A stretch of 5,810 bases of DNA from Alphaproteobacteria bacterium (lineage in GTDB: Bacteria > Pseudomonadota > Alphaproteobacteria > Reyranellales > Reyranellaceae): assembly GCA_005884705.1 (NCBI GenBank), contig VBAF01000071.1, forward strand, positions 4,630 to 10,439, in the 5' to 3' direction. Below are positions 1 to 5,321 of the stretch, piece by piece. The translations under genes and the position numbers were made by a program. The notes below the pieces were generated by a model, which was given only the letters and a program-made list of their open reading frames with translations, was not told the origin of the DNA and made no database searches. Within the stretch, counting starts at the first letter, position 1. Each line of letters begins with the position of its first letter.

Positions 1-526
1 CGAGGCCGGCGAGATGCAGCGGCTTGTAGGCGTACGGCATCGCCACGCCGGCCCTGATCAGGCCGGTGGTGAGCTGCTTGGCACCGTCGCGGTGACCGTG
101 AATGCGCATGGTCCAGTCGCCTGCTTCGCCCCAGCCGTTGGCCTTGGCCTTGCCGCCTTCCGACCACGGCTGCAGGTCGAAGTCGTCGTCCAGTCCGTAG
201 ACGCAGAACGGCGGGATGATGTCCTCCCGGAAGTTCTCGTACTGGTCGTCGCCGATCAGCACGATGAAGTCCGGCGCGAAGTCGTCGATCATCTGCCGCT
301 GCTTGCGGAAGTTCGCCCACATCCGCTCACGGTAGCGCTCGATCGAGGCACGGCCTTCGTCGTTGCCGAGCTCGGCCAACATTTCCCGCGGCCAGTTGGC
401 GCGATCCTTGTATTTCGGATCGATATTGGGCGCCGACAGGATGTGATTGAAAAATCCGAGCATGCGCTCGGGCGGCGCGGTGAGCGACGGATAGTGCGTC
501 GCGCCGAGTCCCAGAATTTCGCCCAT
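1..526 (-). CDS. LigB-like class III extradiol ring-cleavage dioxygenase family protein (N-terminal 175 codons, runs off window)
   Basis: The translation opens MGEILGLGATHYPSL, the N-terminal signature of LigB/MhpB-type enzymes, which open catechol-like rings using non-haem Fe(II) in the cytoplasm. His11 matches the first metal-ligand His (His12 of LigB). Residues 86-110 (PDFIVLIGDDQYENF, then EDIIPPFCVYG) match the second conserved block; MhpB has PDHYNGF...MPPFC there. The second ligand His is Gln95 here, so catalysis by the standard mechanism is uncertain. The third ligand (a Glu) and the catalytic acid/base lie outside the window. The ATG at 526 is chosen because it begins the family motif and follows a strong ribosome-binding site. 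The gene starts 38 bp after livF stops, so it is probably cotranscribed with the transporter. Family assignment is firm; the substrate is unknown. Confidence 0.85.
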   Translation of the reverse strand, partial: MGEILGLGATHYPSLTAPPERMLGFFNHILSAPNIDPKYKDRANWPREMLAELGNDEGRASIERYRERMWANFRKQRQMIDDFAPDFIVLIGDDQYENFREDIIPPFCVYGLDDDFDLQPWSEGGKAKANGWGEAGDWTMRIHGHRDGAKQLTTGLIRAGVAMPYAYKPLHLAGL

Positions 527-530
527 GACC

Positions 531-537
531 TCACCTC
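531..537 (-). promoter_or_regulatory. Shine-Dalgarno site of the LigB-like gene
   Basis: The minus strand reads GAGGTGA here, an exact 7-base match to the anti-Shine-Dalgarno complement. The GAGG core ends 7 bases before the ATG at 526. It supports that start and independent translation initiation after the 38-bp gap from livF. Confidence 0.75.
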
Positions 538-564
538 TCGGCTTTGGAGCCGGTGGCCATCCTA

Positions 565-1284
565 TCAGTAGATTCCGAGATGCTGGTGCAAATCCACCTT
601 GTCGCGGACGAGCGCTGCCGCCGGCGCATCGACCACCACCCGACCGCTGTTCAGGATGACGATGTCGTCGGCGACATCGAAGGCGAGCTTGGCGTTCTGC
701 TCGACCAGCAGGATCGACAGCCCCTCCTCCTTCAGGCGGCGGATCGTCGCCATCACCTCGGCGACGATCTGCGGCGCCAGACCCTCCGACGGCTCGTCCA
801 TCAACAGCACCCGCGGGTTCGACATCAGCGCCCGGCCGATCGCCAGCATCTGCTGCTCGCCGCCGGACAGGGTGCTGGCGTATTGCTTCCGCCGCTCGGC
901 CAGCCGCGGGAAGGTGTCGAACACCCGCTCGAGAGTCCACGGCTTCTGCCGATCTCCGGAAGCCTTGCGGGCCGCTACCGCGAGGTTCTCGCGCACCGTC
1001 AGGCTGCGGAAGATACGCCGGCCCTGCGGCACCAGGGCCACGCCCTGGGCGGCGATCGCCTCGGGCGGACGGCCGGCGACCGGCGTGCCGTAGACCGCGA
1101 CGCTGCCGCGCCGGGGACGCAGCAGGCCCATCACCACGTTGATGCTGGTGGTCTTGCCGGCGCCGTTGCGGCCGAGCAGGCCGACAAGCCTGCCCTCGCC
1201 GCAGATGAAGGAGACGCCATGCAGCACATGGCTGTCGCCGTAGAAGGCGTCGACATCGGCCAGCCGCAGCGCCTCATTCGCCAA
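565..1284 (-). CDS. livF: Liv-type ABC importer, ATP-binding protein LivF
   Basis: One of the two ATPases that power the branched-chain-amino-acid-type (HAAT) importer at the cytoplasmic face of the inner membrane. It has 239 residues, normal for LivF. Visible motifs are Walker A GRNGAGKT (38-45), Q-loop VPQGRR (Gln87), signature LSGGEQQ (139-145) and Walker B VLLMDEP (159-165). The switch position reads LLVEQNA, with Gln196 instead of His, which is characteristic of LivF and not a defect. I chose a TTG start at 1284 because homology begins there (ANEALRLADVDAFYG) and GGGAGA lies 6 bases upstream; the only upstream ATG in frame (1395) is deep inside livG. The start overlaps the end of livG by 11 bp, suggesting translational coupling. 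The transported compound is inferred to be aromatic from the neighbours, not from this protein. Confidence 0.93.
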   Translation of the reverse strand: MANEALRLADVDAFYGDSHVLHGVSFICGEGRLVGLLGRNGAGKTTSINVVMGLLRPRRGSVAVYGTPVAGRPPEAIAAQGVALVPQGRRIFRSLTVRENLAVAARKASGDRQKPWTLERVFDTFPRLAERRKQYASTLSGGEQQMLAIGRALMSNPRVLLMDEPSEGLAPQIVAEVMATIRRLKEEGLSILLVEQNAKLAFDVADDIVILNSGRVVVDAPAAALVRDKVDLHQHLGIY

Positions 1285-2011
1285 GATAGATCTCCCGGGT
1301 CTTGGGATGCGCCACCACCTCGGCGCGGCTGCCCTCCACCACCACCTCGCCGAAGTGCAGCACGGTGATGCGCTCGGCGAACTCCAGCGCCACATCCATG
1401 TCGTGCTCGATCATCACGATGGTGACGTCATGCGGGATCGAGGCCAGCAGACCCTGGACGTCGCGGCGCTCCTCGATCGACAGGCCGGCAAACGGCTCGT
1501 CGAGGAGCAGCACCTTCGGGTTCTGCGCCAGGCCCATAGCGATCTCAACGCGGCGGCGCTCGCCGTAGGAGGTGTCGCTGAGGGGTCGGTCGGCCATGTC
1601 GAGCAAGCCGACCCGCGCGAGCGCTGCCCGCCCCGCCTCGATCAGCGCCGCCTGTTGGGCGAAGCGGCGGAAGGGATTCCAGCGCAGGCCGGACAGCCCG
1701 AGCAGCGACAGCATGACGTTGTGCAGCAGCGTTTCGCGCTGGAACAGCGTGATGATCTGATAGGTGCGCGCGAGGCCGAGATGCGCGCGCCGGCGGCTGG
1801 GAACCCGGACGATCTCGCGGCCGAACAGGCGAATGGAGCCCGCATCGGGCCGCAATTCGCCGGTGATCAGACTGAACAGCGTGGTTTTGCCGGCGCCGTT
1901 CGGGCCGATGATCAACCGCCGCTCGCCCGGCTCGACGCTCAGGTTGACCTCGCGGGTGACGCGCAGGCCACCGAACGACTTCTGCAGGCCACTGACCTCG
2001 AGCGCGCTCAT
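1274..2011 (-). CDS. livG: Liv-type ABC importer, ATP-binding protein LivG
   Basis: Second ATPase of the importer, expected to pair with LivF under the LivH/LivM permeases. The product is 245 residues, a standard LivG length. Motifs in order: Walker A GPNGAGKT (36-43), Q-loop ARTYQ (Gln85), a signature reading TSYGERR (137-143) in place of LSGGQ, Walker B VLLLDEP (157-163), and switch His193 in IEHDMD. The C-terminus HPKTREIYLGE is the short LivG-specific tail. The ATG at 2011 overlaps the livM stop as ATGA; no strong ribosome-binding site precedes it, so coupled translation is likely. The frame stays open upstream to 2656, but that stretch is livM read in another frame. The Thr at the first signature position is a mild variant; all catalytic residues are present. 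Confidence 0.95.
   Translation of the reverse strand: MSALEVSGLQKSFGGLRVTREVNLSVEPGERRLIIGPNGAGKTTLFSLITGELRPDAGSIRLFGREIVRVPSRRRAHLGLARTYQIITLFQRETLLHNVMLSLLGLSGLRWNPFRRFAQQAALIEAGRAALARVGLLDMADRPLSDTSYGERRRVEIAMGLAQNPKVLLLDEPFAGLSIEERRDVQGLLASIPHDVTIVMIEHDMDVALEFAERITVLHFGEVVVEGSRAEVVAHPKTREIYLGE
1291..1296 (-). promoter_or_regulatory. Shine-Dalgarno site deciding the TTG start of livF
   Basis: The minus strand reads GGGAGA followed by TCTATC and then TTG at 1284. The 6-base spacing is near ideal and there is no competing ATG nearby in this frame, so this site is the main argument for the non-ATG start. It sits inside the last codons of livG. Confidence 0.65.
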
Positions 2012-3021
2012 TGGGCGCCGCCGTTGATGCTGCCGTGCGGCACTGGCGCCATCGCCGCGGGCCCGGCGGGGTGCTGCCGCCGTCGCCGCGTGGCCCAGCG
2101 CCACAGCCGGAGCGAACCCGGCACCAGCCCCTCGGGCATGAAGATGACGATGGCGACGAAGATCGCGCCGAGCACGAAATTCCAGCGCTCGATATAGCCG
2201 CTCGCCACGTTCTTCATGATGACGACCAGCAGCGCGCCGGCGATCGGGCCGAGCAGCGTCGCGGTGCCGCCGGAGATCACCATCAGCAGCACCTCGGCCG
2301 AGGCGGTGAGCGCCACCGTCTGCGGGCTGACGAACTGGTTGTAGTAGAGGAACAGCAGACCGGCGACGCCGCTCCACAGGCCAGAGAACAGGAAGGCGAG
2401 AAAGCGGATCAGCCAGACGTTGTAGCCCAGCGCATTCATCCGCCGCGGCTGGTCGCGAGTGCCGCGCAGGCTGGCGCCGAACGGCGAGGCGACGAAGATG
2501 GCGATCGCCGCGACGGCCACCAGGAACACCACCAGCGTCGCCCAGTAGAACGGGTTGGCATCCACCAGCGACAGGCCGAACGGCGCCGGCCGCGAGGTGA
2601 TCGACACGCCGTTGTCGCCGTTGGTCAGGCTGATCCAGCGATAGGCCACGCCCCACACGATCTGCCCGAGGGCGACGGTGATCATGACGAAGCCCAGGCC
2701 GGTGCCGCGCAGCGCCAGCACGGCGAACAGCGCCGCGACGCCGAGCGTCACGACCAGCGCTCCGGCGATCGCAACGAAATGCCCGTAGCCGGCGGTGATC
2801 AGGATCGCACCACTGTAGGCAGCGATGCCGAACAGCCCGGCATGGCCGAGCGAGACCAGTCCAGCATAACCGACGATCACGTTGAGGCCGAGCGCGAACA
2901 CCGCGTAAAGCAGCACTTGCGAGGCGATGTTGACGTAGTAGGAATTGCCGATCCAGGCCGGCAGGCTCGCCAGCAGTCCGAGCGCCAGCAGCAGCGAGCC
3001 CAAGGCTGCCAGCCGTCTCAT
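2008..3021 (-). CDS. livM: Liv-type ABC importer, permease LivM
   Basis: Integral inner-membrane permease forming half of the translocation channel with LivH. The product has 337 residues and about eight hydrophobic segments. The LivM hallmark YAGLVSLGHAGLFGIAAY lies at 52-69. The cytoplasmic EAA-like loop that contacts the ATPases is at about 181-206 (ASLRGTRDQ...NALGYNVWLIR). The final helix ends near residue 298 (IVIFMPEGLVPG). The ATG at 3021 overlaps the livH stop as ATGA. Translating further upstream in this frame gives only Arg/Gly/Asp-rich shadow sequence of livH, so the shorter start is right. After the last helix there is a tail of about 35 residues, Arg-rich then Pro/Ala/Gly-rich, longer than I would expect for LivM and of unknown role. 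Confidence 0.94.
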   Translation of the reverse strand: MRRLAALGSLLLALGLLASLPAWIGNSYYVNIASQVLLYAVFALGLNVIVGYAGLVSLGHAGLFGIAAYSGAILITAGYGHFVAIAGALVVTLGVAALFAVLALRGTGLGFVMITVALGQIVWGVAYRWISLTNGDNGVSITSRPAPFGLSLVDANPFYWATLVVFLVAVAAIAIFVASPFGASLRGTRDQPRRMNALGYNVWLIRFLAFLFSGLWSGVAGLLFLYYNQFVSPQTVALTASAEVLLMVISGGTATLLGPIAGALLVVIMKNVASGYIERWNFVLGAIFVAIVIFMPEGLVPGSLRLWRWATRRRRQHPAGPAAMAPVPHGSINGGAQ

Positions 3022-3875
3022 GGCGACGACCTGCCGAACAGGCCGGCCGGCCGCACCACCAGCACGACCAGCATCGGCAGGAACAGCACGACGTAGGCGA
3101 GCTCGGGCAACAGCGCCTGGCCGAAGTTGTACAGCACGCCGACCACGAAGCTGCCGACGAAGGCGCCGACCAGGCTGCCCGAGCCGCCGAGGATCACCAC
3201 CACCAGGGCCAGCGGCAGCATGTCCTGGTCGAGCCCCGGATAGACCGAGAGGATCGGTCCGCCGATCACGCCGGCGAAGCCGGCCAGTCCGGAGCCGAGG
3301 CAGAACACGAGGGTGAACAGCAGCGGCACCCGGATGCCGACGGCGCGCGCCATCATCGGGTCGTCGACGCCGGCGCGGATCATCGCCCCGAGACGCGTCC
3401 GTTCGAGCATCGCCCACAGCACCACGGCGAACGCCACCGCGATCACGATGACCCCCAACCGGTAGGTCGGGAACGCCACACCTGCGACGCGGCTCGCGCC
3501 GCGGAGCGCGGCCGGCGTCTCGATCGAGATCGGATCGCCGCCCCATTGCATCAGGCAGGCGTCGGCGATCATGAAGGAGAGGCCCAACGTCACCAGCACT
3601 TGGGCAAGCTCGGCGCCCGGCAGGCGGCGCAGCAGCAGACGCTCGATCAACCCGCCCAGCACGGCGACGCCCACACCGCCGGCGAGTGCGGCCAGCCAGA
3701 AGCCGACGCCCCAGGAGATCAAGCTGACCCCGAAATAGGCCCCCAGCATGAACAACGAGCCGTGCGTCAGGTTCGGGATGCGCATCAGCCCGAAGATCAG
3801 CGCGAAGCCGGCGGAGAGCAGGAACAGCAGGCCTCCGAACGCGATGCTGTTTGCCGCAAGCAGCCAGAGGTTCAT
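3018..3875 (-). CDS. livH: Liv-type ABC importer, permease LivH
   Basis: Integral membrane permease partner of LivM, 285 residues, which is typical for LivH. The family block GLMRIPNLTHGSLFMLGAY is at 29-47. An EAA-like loop is at about 159-191 (RTRLGAMIRAGVDDPMMARAVGI), where an ATPase should dock. The Gly-rich segment VVVILGGSGSLVGAFVGS (225-242) and the ending VVRPAGLFGR are also standard. The start ATG at 3875 lies 34 bp after the binding-protein stop. No good Shine-Dalgarno precedes it. The gap (3876-3909) could form a weak 5-bp stem (GGCGA with TCGCC, 14-base loop), which is too weak to call a terminator. LivH stops inside the livM start (ATGA). Confidence 0.95.
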   Translation of the reverse strand: MNLWLLAANSIAFGGLLFLLSAGFALIFGLMRIPNLTHGSLFMLGAYFGVSLISWGVGFWLAALAGGVGVAVLGGLIERLLLRRLPGAELAQVLVTLGLSFMIADACLMQWGGDPISIETPAALRGASRVAGVAFPTYRLGVIVIAVAFAVVLWAMLERTRLGAMIRAGVDDPMMARAVGIRVPLLFTLVFCLGSGLAGFAGVIGGPILSVYPGLDQDMLPLALVVVILGGSGSLVGAFVGSFVVGVLYNFGQALLPELAYVVLFLPMLVVLVVRPAGLFGRSSP

Positions 3876-3909
3876 GCGCGGCGATTCTGGCGCGGCGGTC
3901 GCCTGACGC

Positions 3910-5145
3910 TCAGCCCTTCAGCGGCGGATAGTCCCGCGAATAGACCGGCTGCGCCAGGAACCATTTCTCGTCGAAGGTCCAGAACTGGCCGACATCCTTG
4001 TAGGTCTTGATCGTCGTGTTGACGAGCTTGCCGTCCTTACGCTCGCAGCGGCGGATGAAGGCGTTGCCGATTACGTTGCCGAGATGGTCGAAGTGGAATG
4101 GCCCGCGCGGCGTGTCGGTGAGGCTGACGCCGCGCATCGCGGCGATGAACGCCTCCTTGTCGTCGGTCTTGCCGCCGGTCTTCTCGAGGGCAGCCTCCGC
4201 CACCATGCCGCTCATATAGAGGCCGGCGGCGTAGATGCCGGGGATGTTGCCGTAGTCCGCGACCATGCCCTCGACGAATTTCTTGTTGCTCGGCGTGTCG
4301 AGATCGGCGGTATAGCCCGAGCAGGAGATCGTGCCCACCGCCTCGTCGCCGAAGCTCTTCAGGAGCGCGTCGTCCATCGCCACGCTGCCGGCGATGATCG
4401 GCAGGGTGAGGCCCTGGTCCTTGTACTGCTTCATGAACTTCAGAGGATTGGAGCCGGCGAAGCCGGAGACCACGGCATCGACGCCGCTCAATTGCGCGAG
4501 GTAGGGCGTGTAGTCCGGCGTCACGATCGGCGGCCACAGCTTCTTCGCCAGCTTGCCGCCGGCGTCCTCGAACACCCGCTGGAAGCCGCCCATCTGCTCG
4601 TAGCCGAAGGCGAAATCCTCGGTGACGGTGATCACCGACTTGTACTTGAGCTCCTTAGCCGCATAGTCGGCCAGCGGATGCATCGCCTGCGCCGAAGTGC
4701 CGGAGGCGCGCACGAAGTACGGGTTGGGCTTGCGCTGAGTCATGTCCTCGGCCGCGGCGAGGCTCAGGATCGGGCATTTGTGCTGGGCGACATAGTCGGA
4801 GATCGCCAGCAGCTCGAAAGCCGCGAGCGGGCCGACGATGAAGTCGACGTGGTCGCGCTCGATCAGCTCCTGCGCCTTGGTCTTGGTGCCCGCGGGGTTG
4901 CCGCCGGTATCGCCGACCACCAGCTCCGCCTTGCGGCCGGCCAGCTTGTGGCCGCGATGCTTGAGGAACAGGTTGGTGCCCTGCTCCATCTGGATGCCAC
5001 CCTGCGCCAAGGGGCCGGTCTTGACGGTGAGGAGGCCGATCTTGATCGGCTTGTCCTCGGCAATCGCGGGCATCGGCAGTGCGGCCGCCAGTGCGGCGGC
5101 GCCAACGCGTTTTGCAAAAGTACGCCGACCGACTCTGGGTGCCAT
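3910..5145 (-). CDS. Liv-type ABC importer substrate-binding protein with Tat-like signal peptide
   Basis: Periplasmic substrate-binding protein (type I fold, COG0683/Peripla_BP_6 type) that captures the ligand and delivers it to LivHM. The product is 411 residues, a normal length. Residues 1-29 form a signal peptide with a twin-arginine motif GRRTFAKR (6-13), an Ala/Leu-rich core and likely cleavage after PAIA (29). The mature part starts EDKPIKIGLLTVKTGPLA. Other family features are VVGDTGGNPAGTKTKAQELI (76-95), the crossover SVITVTEDFAFGYEQMGGF (160-178), and the C-terminal GPFHFDHLGNVIGNAFI (338-354). The ATG at 5145 has GGGAGG 6 bases upstream. It is the first gene of the importer block and lies downstream of a 176-bp gap likely to hold the promoter. 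Relatives bind branched-chain amino acids, amides, urea or aromatic acids; the flanking enzymes favour an aromatic ligand, which is inference. Confidence 0.93.
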   Translation of the reverse strand: MAPRVGRRTFAKRVGAAALAAALPMPAIAEDKPIKIGLLTVKTGPLAQGGIQMEQGTNLFLKHRGHKLAGRKAELVVGDTGGNPAGTKTKAQELIERDHVDFIVGPLAAFELLAISDYVAQHKCPILSLAAAEDMTQRKPNPYFVRASGTSAQAMHPLADYAAKELKYKSVITVTEDFAFGYEQMGGFQRVFEDAGGKLAKKLWPPIVTPDYTPYLAQLSGVDAVVSGFAGSNPLKFMKQYKDQGLTLPIIAGSVAMDDALLKSFGDEAVGTISCSGYTADLDTPSNKKFVEGMVADYGNIPGIYAAGLYMSGMVAEAALEKTGGKTDDKEAFIAAMRGVSLTDTPRGPFHFDHLGNVIGNAFIRRCERKDGKLVNTTIKTYKDVGQFWTFDEKWFLAQPVYSRDYPPLKG

Positions 5146-5151
5146 GCCGTG

Positions 5152-5157
5152 CCTCCC
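5152..5157 (-). promoter_or_regulatory. Shine-Dalgarno site of the substrate-binding protein
   Basis: The minus strand reads GGGAGG, 6 bases before the ATG at 5145. It is the strongest site within the transporter block, consistent with the binding protein being made in excess over the membrane and ATPase subunits, whose own sites (apart from livF) are weak. Confidence 0.8.
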
Positions 5158-5214
5158 GGTTCGCGTCGGAAAGCAGGCCCGCTTCCGCGCTCACTTTTGT
5201 CGTTAGGCGGCATG

Positions 5215-5310
5215 CTAAGGCCGGTAGGCCGAACAGCGCAATCGAAATGCCGCTGCGGCCCGCCCCTCGCGCACCGCGCGCCGTATGCTGTTGTCTTTCA
5301 TGGGACCCAT
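5215..5310 (-). pseudogene. Short ORF resembling the N-terminus of an HpcH/HpaI-type aldolase, possible gene remnant
   Basis: A 31-codon frame starts at ATG 5310 (second in-frame ATG at 5301) with GGGAG 4 bases before the first ATG, and ends at TAG 5215-5217. From the second ATG it reads MKDNSIRRAVREGRAA, which looks to me like the opening of HpcH/HpaI aldolases (Met-x-x-Asn-x-hydrophobic-(K/R)-x-hydrophobic-(K/R)-x-Gly-(K/R) pattern). After that the resemblance stops, and no aldolase core follows before the binding-protein gene. Such aldolases act downstream of meta-cleavage, so a decayed copy would fit the neighbourhood. It may equally be a leader peptide or chance; similarity over about 16 residues is weak evidence. 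Confidence 0.25.
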
Positions 5311-5312
5311 GA
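5298..5312. repeat. 15-bp interrupted palindrome, candidate operator
   Basis: The plus strand reads tcatgggacccatga: two perfect 7-bp arms around a single central base at 5305. Its symmetry and place just downstream of the flavoprotein stop and upstream of the importer fit a binding site for a dimeric regulator. No regulator gene is in the window, and the arms also overlap two in-frame ATGs of the short ORF on the minus strand, so function is inferred from symmetry and position alone. Confidence 0.4.
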
Positions 5313-5321
5313 GGCTCCCGG

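Larger units (their letters stand above)
5146..5321. other. Intergenic region, probable regulatory zone upstream of the importer
   Basis: This 176-bp gap is the only sizeable non-coding stretch. Read on the minus strand from the flavoprotein stop it holds: a 15-bp interrupted palindrome (5298-5312); a 31-codon ORF (5215-5310); a possible but poor sigma70-like pair, TTGCGC (5241-5236) and TAGCAT (5217-5212) with an 18-base spacer; a 7-bp bulged hairpin (5167-5187); and the binding-protein ribosome-binding site. No hairpin followed by a T-run is seen, so readthrough from the flavoprotein gene into the importer is possible. The promoter elements match the consensus at only 3 and 4 of 6 positions and are a weak call. 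Confidence 0.45.

Noticed and set aside
194..196. Loss-of-function evidence from the LivF switch residue (His replaced by Gln196) as a sign of a defective transporter
   Set aside because: The LLVEQNA motif is normal for LivF proteins, so it is not a defect. The codon lies in the livF gene near position 699; the coordinates given for this entry are residue numbers.
544..1368. Plus-strand open frame of 274 codons opposite livF
   Set aside because: Antisense shadow of an ATPase with all catalytic motifs; no motif of its own.
2012..2656. Upstream extension of the livG frame to an ATG at 2656
   Set aside because: The added residues are low-complexity Arg/Ala/Gly sequence from livM in another frame; LivG homology begins exactly at the ATG at 2011.
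2011..3096. Plus-strand open frame of 361 codons opposite livM
   Set aside because: Its translation is dominated by Arg, Gln, Asp, His and Gly with no hydrophobic core or motif; it is the reverse of a well-supported permease.
3022..3546. Upstream extension of the livM frame to 3546
   Set aside because: The extension overlaps livH and is Arg/Asp/Gly-rich without membrane segments; the ATG at 3021 begins the normal LivM N-terminus.
3876..3909. Terminator or attenuator between the binding-protein gene and livH
   Set aside because: Only a 5-bp stem with a 14-base loop can be drawn and no T-run follows.
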